From positions 1-62,701 of the forward strand of contig JAUVDP010000002.1 of the NCBI GenBank assembly GCA_030595255.1: a stretch of 62,701 nt of DNA, in the 5' to 3' direction. This document shows positions 56,081-62,701 of this stretch, piece by piece. The stretch is from Mycoplasmatota bacterium (GTDB taxonomy: Bacteria > Bacillota_I > Bacilli_A > Izemoplasmatales > Izemoplasmataceae). Position 1 is the stretch's first letter, and each line of letters opens with the position of its first letter. A program made the translations under genes and the position numbers. The notes under the pieces are model-generated. The model was not told the origin of the DNA, searched no databases, and saw only the letters and a list, made by a program, of their open reading frames with translations.

Positions 56081-56100
56081 TAAGTAAAATATATTATAAT
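56072..56100 (+). promoter_or_regulatory. Predicted promoter of the TPP riboswitch/thiT
   Basis: TTGTAT, 17-base spacer, TATAAT; the aptamer begins about 8 bases after it. Confidence 0.65.
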
Positions 56101-56108
56101 AAATATAC

Positions 56109-56200
56109 CGTAGAGTCGGGGGAGCTTAGAGAACTAGGCTGAGAATATTCTTGATACTAGAATAGACCATACCTGATCTGGATAATGCCAGCGTAGGATG
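56109..56200 (+). promoter_or_regulatory. TPP (THI-box) riboswitch
   Basis: Thiamine pyrophosphate aptamer. Conserved pieces: tcgggggagc near 56116-56125, GGCTGAGA at 56157 minus 20 bases (56137-56144), and ACCTGATCTGGATAATGCCAGC at 56171-56192 (core CTGATCTGGATAATGCCAG), closing with GTAGGATGA. It precedes thiT and its downstream hairpin is an intrinsic terminator. Confidence 0.95.
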
Positions 56201-56221
56201 AAAAAATATCTTTTAAAATTC

Positions 56222-56256
56222 ATTTGTCCTAGTACTTACGGGACATTTTTATATTT
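56222..56256 (+). terminator. Riboswitch-controlled terminator before thiT
   Basis: Stem tgtcc / ggaca with a loop of about 11 bases, followed by TTTTTATATTTT; the expected expression platform of the TPP riboswitch. Confidence 0.65.
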
Positions 56257-56273
56257 TAAAGGAGGATTTATTT

Positions 56274-56828
56274 ATGAGTAGAACCAAATTATTAACAGAA
56301 ATCGCAGTATTTGTAGCATTTGCAGTAGTATTAGAAGTAATATTTACAGGGCTTTCAGCATTTTTACCTTTCTTACAACTACCCTATGGTGGTAGAGTAT
56401 CTCTCGCAATGCTTCCTATTTTAATTGTGGCACATCGTCATGGATTAAAATACGGTATTTATGCAGGAATGGCATATGGATTACTAAATCTAATGTTAGA
56501 TGCTAAATTATGGCACTGGGCATCATTCTTTACAGATTATATCTTTGCATTTGGATTACTTGGATTTGGAGCATTCGGTAAAAAATTGATAGGTGACAGT
56601 AAAGGTGGATTTATACTTGGTGTAGCTATTGGAACGTTGTTAAGACTGTTTAGTCACGTTGTTAGTGGAGTACTATTATTTAGTAATTATGCAGCTGATT
56701 ATGGATTTGAAAATATTTATTTATATTCACTTGTCTATAATTCATACTACGTTATTCCATCAGGAATATTAGTTGCAGTTGTAGGGGTTATAATTTTCGA
56801 TAGAGTAATAAAACCAAATAAAACTTAA
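56274..56828 (+). CDS. thiT: Thiamine ECF transporter S component ThiT
   Basis: 184-aa six-helix membrane protein that binds thiamine and docks on the shared ECF energising module. PYGGRVSLAMLPILIVAHRHG (parts near 37-47 and 48-57), LNLMLDAKLWHWASFFTDYIFAFGLLG (parts near 71-84 and 85-97) and SYYVIPSGI near 161-169 match ThiT, including the aromatic thiamine-binding residues. TPP riboswitch control supports the substrate. AAAGGAGGAT ribosome site. The ECF ATPases and EcfT are not in the window. Confidence 0.95.
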   Translation: MSRTKLLTEIAVFVAFAVVLEVIFTGLSAFLPFLQLPYGGRVSLAMLPILIVAHRHGLKYGIYAGMAYGLLNLMLDAKLWHWASFFTDYIFAFGLLGFGAFGKKLIGDSKGGFILGVAIGTLLRLFSHVVSGVLLFSNYAADYGFENIYLYSLVYNSYYVIPSGILVAVVGVIIFDRVIKPNKT

Positions 56829-56855
56829 AAAACACTTTTGAAAGTGTTTTTTTTT
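56827..56855 (+). terminator. Terminator after thiT
   Basis: Stem aaaaacacttt / aaagtgttttt with a short TG loop and T-run. Confidence 0.85.
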
Positions 56856-56933
56856 ACTCGAATACTGAATACATCTTTATATATATACATAATTTTGATA
56901 TAATTAGAAAAGAGAGTATAGGAGGTAAATATT

Positions 56934-58358
56934 ATGAAAGTACTATTTGTAGGAAGTGAAGCTACACCCTTTTCTAAAACAGGGGGATTAGCTGATGTAC
57001 TAGGCGCTTTACCTAAAGAATTAGTTAAATTAGGAATAGACGCTAGAGTTGTATTACCTAAACATGGAGTTACAAAACAAAAATTTCATGATCAAATGAA
57101 ACCTATTTGTAATTTTAAAGTAACTGTAGGACCTAAACAAGAATATGCTGGTATTGAAATGATAGAGCTTGAAGGAGTTACTTTTTATTTTGTAGATAAT
57201 GAATATTATTTTGGATATAGAGATACTTTATATGGTCATTATGATGACGGTGAAAGATATGGATTCTTTGATAATGCTGTTTTAAAAATGTTAGAAGAAA
57301 TGGATTATTATCCAGATATCATTCATGGGAATGATTGGCAAACAGGGCTAATACCTTATATCTTAAAACAAAATTATCAAGACAAACCTAAATATAAGAA
57401 TATTAAAACAGTATATACAATTCATAATATTGCCTATCAAGGTGTATATAGTAAAGACTTGTTGCCTTATTTAGATGTAGAATTTAATCCAGAACTAGAA
57501 TTTGAAAATATGATTAACTTTATGAAATGTGGTATTAATACAGCTAATTTTATATCAACTGTATCTGAAACATATGCACAAGAGATATTATATGATTACT
57601 TTGGATTTGGAATGAGTAATATTTTAAAAACTCGTAAAAATGAACTCTTTGGTATAATAAATGGAATAGATTACACTGATTTTAATCCTAAAGTAGATAA
57701 GAAAATAGGATATAATTATAATTTATTTAATTATCTTAAAGGTAAAAGAGAGAATAAAGCTATTTTAAGAAAAGAATTGAAAATGGGAAGTAATAAATTA
57801 CCTATAATTGGAATAGTTTCCCGTCTTGCTAATCAAAAAGGCTTTGATTTAATTGAAGAAGTAATTGAAGATTATTTAAAGAATAATAAAATACAGTTAG
57901 TATTGCTTGGTAGTGGTGATGGATACATTGAAAATTACTATAAAGACTTAAAAAAGAAATATCCTAAAAATGTAGGAGTACATATTGGATATAGTGATGA
58001 ATTAGCTCGTAAAGTATACGCTGGTAGTGATATGTTTTTAATGCCTTCACGATTTGAACCTTGTGGATTAGCACAACTTATTAGTCTTAAATATGGTACT
58101 TTACCAATAGTGAGACTTACAGGTGGATTAAAAGACAGTATAATACCATTTAATCAATATACTTTAGAAGGTAATGGATTTGGATTTGATAATTATAATT
58201 CAAAAGATATGGCTGCGGTTATTGATTTAGCACTCGATGTATATAAAGATAAAAAAATATGGAAAATGTTAGTTAAAAGAGGTATGGAAGAAGATTTTAG
58301 CTGGGAACAATCAGCACTTAAATATATAAATTTATACAAAAAGTTAGAGGAGGAATAA
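56934..58358 (+). CDS. glgA: Glycogen synthase (ADP-glucose)
   Basis: 474-aa GT5 glycosyltransferase extending alpha-1,4-glucan from ADP-glucose. The ADP-glucose lysine motif KTGGLADV is at about 15-22; HGNDWQTGLIPY near 131-142, VYTIHNIAYQG near 161-171, GIINGIDYTDFNP near 240-252 and the C-terminal PSRFEPCGLAQLISLKYGTLP (parts near 371-391) are intact. AGGAGGTAAATATT ribosome site. One base separates its stop from glgC, so both are co-expressed. Confidence 0.97.
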   Translation: MKVLFVGSEATPFSKTGGLADVLGALPKELVKLGIDARVVLPKHGVTKQKFHDQMKPICNFKVTVGPKQEYAGIEMIELEGVTFYFVDNEYYFGYRDTLYGHYDDGERYGFFDNAVLKMLEEMDYYPDIIHGNDWQTGLIPYILKQNYQDKPKYKNIKTVYTIHNIAYQGVYSKDLLPYLDVEFNPELEFENMINFMKCGINTANFISTVSETYAQEILYDYFGFGMSNILKTRKNELFGIINGIDYTDFNPKVDKKIGYNYNLFNYLKGKRENKAILRKELKMGSNKLPIIGIVSRLANQKGFDLIEEVIEDYLKNNKIQLVLLGSGDGYIENYYKDLKKKYPKNVGVHIGYSDELARKVYAGSDMFLMPSRFEPCGLAQLISLKYGTLPIVRLTGGLKDSIIPFNQYTLEGNGFGFDNYNSKDMAAVIDLALDVYKDKKIWKMLVKRGMEEDFSWEQSALKYINLYKKLEEE

Positions 58359-58359
58359 G

Positions 58360-59586
58360 ATGGAAACATTAGCGTTAATTTTAGCTGGAGGTAGAGGGAG
58401 TAGACTTGATATTTTAAGTGAAAATAGAGTAAAACCCGCAGTTCCGTTTGGGGGAAAATACAGAATTATTGATTTTACATTAAGTAATTGTACTAACTCA
58501 GGAATTTTTGATATTGCAATATTAACTCAATATTTACCACTTTCTTTAAATGAACATATTGGTGTAGGTAAACCGTGGGACCTAGATAGAAGAGATTCTA
58601 GTCTAGCTTTATTACAGCCTTATAAGGAGTGGTACGCAGGTACTGCGGACGCTGTATTACAAAATATTGAATATATAAAAAGAAAAAATCCAAAATATAC
58701 TTTAATCCTTTCTGGGGATCATATTTATAAAATGGATTATTCTAAAATGATTAAGTTTCATGAAAATAAAAAGACAAAGTTAACTATCGCTGTTCAACCT
58801 GTTCCTTGGGAAGATACTCATCGTTTTGGTATTTTAACTAGTGATGAGAATAATAAAATAATTAAATTTAGTGAAAAACCTAAAAATGCAGATAGCAATT
58901 TGGCTTCAATGGGTATTTATGTCTTTAATACTGATGCTTTATTAGAAGCATTAGAAACAGTAAAGATTCCTAATCTTGATTTTGGTAAACATATTATCCC
59001 TTATTTAATGGGAGAAACTGATCTATATACTTACGTTTATGAAGATTTTTGGCAAGATGTTGGGACATATGATTCATATTTAGAAGCAAATCTGAATTTA
59101 ACTGCGACAGTAGATAAAATTCAAATGGATATGTACGACAGATCATGGAAAATACATACTAAAAGTGAAGAATTACCTCCTGTTAAAGTTGGTAGTAAAG
59201 CTACAATTAACCAAGCTTTATTATCTAATGGATGTATCATAGCTGGTAATGTTAAAAGAAGTGTCTTAAGCCCTGGAGTTATTATTCACCCTGGAGCTAC
59301 AGTATTAAACAGTGTTATCTTAAATGATACTGAAGTATTCCCTGGAGCGTATATTGAAAATGCAATTATTGATAAACGTTGTAAAATACTAGAAAATGTA
59401 ATAATTGGAGATGGTAATGACTTAACTCCGAATATTGATAATCCTGATTTACTAAGTAGCGGTATTAACGTTGTTGGTACAGGAGTTACTATTCCTAAAG
59501 GTACAATTATTAAAAGAAACTGTCGTATCTTTAAAACAGCTAAATTTGATAATACAGTAATTGAATCAGGAAGTACATTAAAATAA
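58360..59586 (+). CDS. glgC: Glucose-1-phosphate adenylyltransferase
   Basis: 408-aa enzyme making ADP-glucose from glucose 1-phosphate and ATP. The catalytic form is kept: LAGGRGSRL (about 8-16), KPAVPFGGKYRIIDF (about 26-40), WYAGTADAVLQN (about 90-101), SGDHIYKMDY (about 117-126) and the SEKP motif near 171-174. The C-terminal left-handed beta-helix (about 290-400) is complete. A regulatory-only GlgD is therefore unlikely. AGGAGGAATAAG ribosome site inside the glgA end. No glgB or glgP in the window. Confidence 0.94.
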   Translation: METLALILAGGRGSRLDILSENRVKPAVPFGGKYRIIDFTLSNCTNSGIFDIAILTQYLPLSLNEHIGVGKPWDLDRRDSSLALLQPYKEWYAGTADAVLQNIEYIKRKNPKYTLILSGDHIYKMDYSKMIKFHENKKTKLTIAVQPVPWEDTHRFGILTSDENNKIIKFSEKPKNADSNLASMGIYVFNTDALLEALETVKIPNLDFGKHIIPYLMGETDLYTYVYEDFWQDVGTYDSYLEANLNLTATVDKIQMDMYDRSWKIHTKSEELPPVKVGSKATINQALLSNGCIIAGNVKRSVLSPGVIIHPGATVLNSVILNDTEVFPGAYIENAIIDKRCKILENVIIGDGNDLTPNIDNPDLLSSGINVVGTGVTIPKGTIIKRNCRIFKTAKFDNTVIESGSTLK

Positions 59587-59610
59587 AAAGGCTAATTTTA
59601 GCCTTTTTTT
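59585..59610. terminator. Bidirectional terminator between glgC and recU
   Basis: Stem aaaaaggcta / tagccttttt with an ATTT loop; it overlaps the recU end. Confidence 0.85.
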
Positions 59611-60173
59611 ATGATTTTGTCTACAACTTTTAAATATTCAATTCTCGGAGCGTATCCTTCTTTAACGATATATCCATATTCTTTTATTTCATCATAAGTA
59701 ATTGATTTTCTTCCTGAAATAGATCTTTTCACGAAGTCTTTTAGATACTTAGTCTCAAGTAGATATATTTCATCATGAACTTTAAAGAAAATAAGAACAA
59801 AACTAATTCCTCCATGATTCTCAATTGATATTAGATGATCAATTTGATGAGAATGAATGTTTGAAAGAGGGAAACTTGTTTTATTAATTGTTTCTTTTGC
59901 TTCAAAATCAAGATGTTTACCTTTATATATTCCGTTATAGTCAGTAGTTGAAGGTACTTTATAATAAGCTTCTTTAATGACAGCGCCACTTCTTGAAGGA
60001 TAATCAACTTTAACTATTTGGATAGGTATTGGTTTTTTATGAATTATCGCAATATCATTAGATAAATAAAATTCATTGGTTTCATTTATCATATTTTCAA
60101 AAGACATTCCTCGATTAGAATGATTTTCTGTCTTCTTTTTAAATGTTTGTTTTTTATTTGGGTAATTAATCAT
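59598..60173 (-). CDS. recU: Holliday junction resolvase RecU
   Basis: 191-aa structure-specific endonuclease that cuts Holliday junctions in Firmicutes and Mollicutes. Motifs: NRGMSFENMINETNEFY (about 20-36), STTDYNGIYKGKHLDFEAKET (parts near 79-99, active-site Asp and Glu-x-Lys), FPLSNIHSHQIDHL (about 105-118) and FVLIFFKVHDEIYLL. The ATG at 60173 follows AAGGAGTGATTTG; a longer frame from 60203 lacks a ribosome site. Usually next to the PBP1 gene ponA in walled Firmicutes; no PBP here. Confidence 0.93.
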   Translation of the reverse strand: MINYPNKKQTFKKKTENHSNRGMSFENMINETNEFYLSNDIAIIHKKPIPIQIVKVDYPSRSGAVIKEAYYKVPSTTDYNGIYKGKHLDFEAKETINKTSFPLSNIHSHQIDHLISIENHGGISFVLIFFKVHDEIYLLETKYLKDFVKRSISGRKSITYDEIKEYGYIVKEGYAPRIEYLKVVDKIIKKG

Positions 60174-60324
60174 CAAATCACTCCTTATTAATAAATATAT
60201 CATAACTAACTAATTTTTTATACTTATTAGTATTGAAAAAAATCAATAATAAGAAGACATTTATTAGTTTTTAGATTTTAATATGATATAATAATAACGA
60301 TTGACACACATAGGAGGTATATTT

Positions 60325-61998
60325 ATGAGTAAAATTAAGTTTTTCGCTTTAGGTGGACTAGGTGAAAATGGTAAAAATATGTATTGTCTCGATATTAATA
60401 ATAAAATCTTTATTTTAGACGCTGGACTTAAGTACCCAAGTCATGAATTATTTGGAGTTGATTCGATTGTTCCTGATTTTGATTACTTAGAAGAAAATGT
60501 GGATAGAATAGTTGGTATATTTTTAAGTCATGGACATGAAGATCATATTGGCGCAGTACCAAAGTTATTAAAAACAGTAAAAGTTCCAATATATGCTAGT
60601 TACTTTACTTTAGCTTTATTAAAGGATTTAATCACTGATCAAGGGTTAAATGTTAATGACTATAAATTTAATCAAGTAACATGTGATAAGACTGAAAAAT
60701 TCGGAAATATCGGAGTAGATTTTTATCGTGTAACTCATTCAATTCCTGAATCACTGGGAATTGCAATTAGTACTCCTGACGGTGTTATTGTCTACGCTCC
60801 TGATTTTACTTTTGATCAAAATGTTTCTGGAGTATATAAAACTGATTTTTTAAAGCTTTCTAGTATTGCTGGTAAAAAAGTACTTGCTTTATTAGTTGAA
60901 AGCTTAGGAGCTGAAAGAGTTGGGAAAACTCATAGTTCTGATGCACTTGAATACGCTTTAAATCAAGCTTTTTATAAAGCGGAAGATAGGATTATAGTCT
61001 CAGCTTTCTCAACTGATTTAATGAGAATACAAAAGATTATTGATATTAGTTTGAAATATGATAAGAATATTGTTATTATCGGTAGAAAAACACAAAGAAC
61101 TGTTGATATTGCTGTAAATTTAGGGTATTTACAAATACCAAAAGATAAATTAACAAACTTAAGATTTATTGATGATAAAAATAAGAATGAGCTTAAAGAT
61201 AGTGTTATCTTAGTTTCAGGTGATCGACATGAACCGTTTTATATGCTTCAAAGAATGGTTAAAAAATTAGATAGACTAATACATATAAGAAAAAGTGATA
61301 GTATCATATTAATGACTCCTCCAGTTCCTGGAACTGAGAAGATTGCAGCTAGAACTTTAGATATCTTATATCGATTTGATACTAACGTAATTAAAATTGA
61401 TAAAAATATCTTACCACCTGCTCATGCAAGTAGTGAAGAAATTAAATTATTAATTAATATCTTACAACCTGAATATATAATTCCTGTAGTTGGAGAATAT
61501 CGTCATCAATACGCCCTTAAAAAATTATGTTACCAATTAGGTTACACTGAAGACAAAGTATTTTCTTTAGATAATGGAGATGTTGTTGAATTTGAAAAAG
61601 GTGTTGGAATTAAAACTAAAAACAAAATTGCATGTGGTGATATTTTAGTTGATGGAATTCTTGATGGAGACCTTAGTAATGTAGTTTTAAGGGATAGAGA
61701 ATTACTTAGTGAAGATGGTGTTTTATTAATAATAGCTAATGTAGATGCGAGACGTAAAGAAATTGTTACCTCTCCTGAAGTAGTATCCCGTGGATTTGTA
61801 TACATGAAAGAAAATGAAGATATGGTGGATGATATAGAATTAATTTTCACTAAAGTATCAGAAAAAATGTTTGCTGGTAAATACATTGATTGGAGAATAT
61901 ATAATAAAGCTTTAAAAGATGAGATTAGTAAATTTCTATATCGTAAAACAAAAAGAAGACCAATTATAATTCCAGTTATTATAGATACACAAGTTTGA
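60325..61998 (+). CDS. rnj: Ribonuclease J
   Basis: 557-aa metallo-beta-lactamase/beta-CASP ribonuclease with endo- and 5'-3' exonuclease activity in mRNA decay and rRNA maturation. Zinc motif HGHEDH at 69-74, TDLMRIQKII in the beta-CASP domain, PVVGEYRHQYALKK near 391-404 and the RNase J C-terminal domain with SRGFVYMKENEDM. The ATG at 60325 follows TAGGAGGTATATTT; the frame open from 60301 has no start signal. Ends in TGA. J1 or J2 cannot be told apart here. Confidence 0.95.
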   Translation: MSKIKFFALGGLGENGKNMYCLDINNKIFILDAGLKYPSHELFGVDSIVPDFDYLEENVDRIVGIFLSHGHEDHIGAVPKLLKTVKVPIYASYFTLALLKDLITDQGLNVNDYKFNQVTCDKTEKFGNIGVDFYRVTHSIPESLGIAISTPDGVIVYAPDFTFDQNVSGVYKTDFLKLSSIAGKKVLALLVESLGAERVGKTHSSDALEYALNQAFYKAEDRIIVSAFSTDLMRIQKIIDISLKYDKNIVIIGRKTQRTVDIAVNLGYLQIPKDKLTNLRFIDDKNKNELKDSVILVSGDRHEPFYMLQRMVKKLDRLIHIRKSDSIILMTPPVPGTEKIAARTLDILYRFDTNVIKIDKNILPPAHASSEEIKLLINILQPEYIIPVVGEYRHQYALKKLCYQLGYTEDKVFSLDNGDVVEFEKGVGIKTKNKIACGDILVDGILDGDLSNVVLRDRELLSEDGVLLIIANVDARRKEIVTSPEVVSRGFVYMKENEDMVDDIELIFTKVSEKMFAGKYIDWRIYNKALKDEISKFLYRKTKRRPIIIPVIIDTQV

Positions 61999-62023
61999 GA
62001 AGCCAACTAATTGGCTTCTTTTC
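61997..62023 (+). terminator. Terminator after rnj
   Basis: Stem agaagccaa / ttggcttct with a CTAA loop, then TTTTCC; begins at the stop codon. Confidence 0.78.
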
Positions 62024-62079
62024 CTTATATAATAAATATGCGTTAATATTCATATAAATAGAAAAAAAGTATAAAAGCC

Positions 62080-62108
62080 TTTACAAAAACGTCCTAATTA
62101 CATATAAT
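62080..62108 (+). promoter_or_regulatory. Predicted promoter of the BMP-family lipoprotein gene
   Basis: TTTACA, 17-base spacer, TATAAT, 37 bases before the start codon. Confidence 0.65.
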
Positions 62109-62145
62109 ATAAGAAGATAAAAATAAAATCTATAGGAGGATTTAT

Positions 62146-62701
62146 ATGAAAAAATTATTATTAGTAGTTGCTGCTTTAGTACTTGTATTCGGTTTAGGTG
62201 CATGTTCAAAAGTTGACGAGTACGAAATCGCAATGATTACCGATTCTGGTGGGATTGATGATGAATCATTTAACCAAGGAACTTGGGAAGGAATCGTTGA
62301 ATTCGCAGAAGACAATGATTTAACTTACAAATATTACAAACCTTTAGAAGTGTCTGACGCTGCATACTTAGATACAATTGCATTAGCAATAGAAGGTGGA
62401 GCTAAAATAGTAGTTACACCTGGATTCTTATTCGAATCTAGTATCTACGCTGCTCAAGATTTATACCCAGATGTATATTTCATCTTAATTGATGGTACTC
62501 CTCATGATCCAACTTGGACAACTTGGAATACAGCAGATAATACATTACCTATCTTATTCAACGAACATGAAGCAGGATTCTTAGCTGGATATGCTGCAGT
62601 AATCGATGGATACAGAAACTTAGGATTTACTGGTGGTATGGCTGTACCTGCAGTTGTTAAATTCGGTGTTGGATTTATCGCTGGTGCTTACTACGCTGCT
62701 G
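62146..62701 (+). CDS. BMP/PnrA-family nucleoside-binding lipoprotein (5' part, truncated)
   Basis: First 185 codons of a gene cut by the window end. Signal MKKLLLVVAALVLVFGLGAC with lipobox, then the BMP-family opening YEIAMITDSGGIDDESFNQG (about 26-45). This is followed by the GGAKIVVTPGFLFESS and FNEHEAGFLAGYAA blocks typical of PnrA/BmpA-type solute-binding proteins. Known members bind purine nucleosides for an ABC importer. AGGAGGATTTAT ribosome site. The importer genes (ATPase plus two permeases) are expected just beyond the window. Fits the nuclease and phosphorylase genes. Confidence 0.9.
   Translation, partial: MKKLLLVVAALVLVFGLGACSKVDEYEIAMITDSGGIDDESFNQGTWEGIVEFAEDNDLTYKYYKPLEVSDAAYLDTIALAIEGGAKIVVTPGFLFESSIYAAQDLYPDVYFILIDGTPHDPTWTTWNTADNTLPILFNEHEAGFLAGYAAVIDGYRNLGFTGGMAVPAVVKFGVGFIAGAYYAA

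Overview
The window looks like chromosome from a wall-less or near wall-less, low-GC Firmicutes/Tenericutes-type bacterium, most like the Izemoplasma/Acholeplasma side of the Mollicutes (lineage inferred, not proven). The reasons are very AT-rich sequence, strong AGGAGG-type ribosome sites, a B. subtilis-like gene order (xerD-deoB, ylm cluster before ileS, yuaF-floT, ymfF-ymfH) and no peptidoglycan gene anywhere. TGA is a stop codon: three well-supported genes end in it (32631-32633, 45887-45889, 61996-61998), so the code is standard, unlike Mycoplasma or Spiroplasma.

Layout. 1-8 kb: the 3' part of RNase P RNA, a secreted endonuclease I-type lipoprotein, yaaA, lepA, a YuaF/flotillin pair and a DUF2202 lipoprotein. 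8-13.4 kb: operon hemW-xerD-deoB-MATE-unknown. 13.4-20 kb: two very large coiled-coil proteins in one minus-strand operon, apparently diverged paralogues. 20-31 kb: ruvB-queA, DUF805, tryptophanase with a cre-like site on its promoter, a lipoprotein, a YhhQ transporter behind a preQ1 riboswitch, a split BadF/HgdB-type protein pair and tgt. 31-37.6 kb: ftsZ, a 52-aa membrane protein, yggS-sepF-yggT-ylmH, then a T-box and ileS. 37.6-43.4 kb: a divergent purine-type aptamer before two YczE-like membrane proteins, deoD, the M16 pair and an alpha/beta hydrolase. 43.4-50.9 kb: glpK, DUF3137-lemA, a tail-less ssb, thyA-folA, plsC and pdp. 51-56 kb: thiolase plus SDR reductase, small membrane paralogues, a NYN-LOTUS protein, and an IS200/IS605-type non-autonomous element that looks like an orphan omega-RNA with its own promoter. 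56-62.7 kb: TPP riboswitch-thiT, glgA-glgC, recU, rnj and the start of a BMP-family lipoprotein.

How the genes fit together. Nuclease, BMP-type nucleoside-binding lipoprotein, DeoD, Pdp and DeoB together form a route from extracellular DNA to pentose phosphates and free bases. QueA, Tgt and preQ1-controlled YhhQ form a queuosine salvage route. ThyA-FolA, GlgC-GlgA, GlpK-PlsC and RuvB/RecU are further modules. Regulation is rich in RNA: preQ1, T-box, TPP and a purine-family variant are all visible.

Most unusual items: the coiled-coil operon (13413-19948), the omega-RNA-like element (about 55745-56060), and the purine-type aptamer whose junction differs at ligand-contacting positions (37640-37699).
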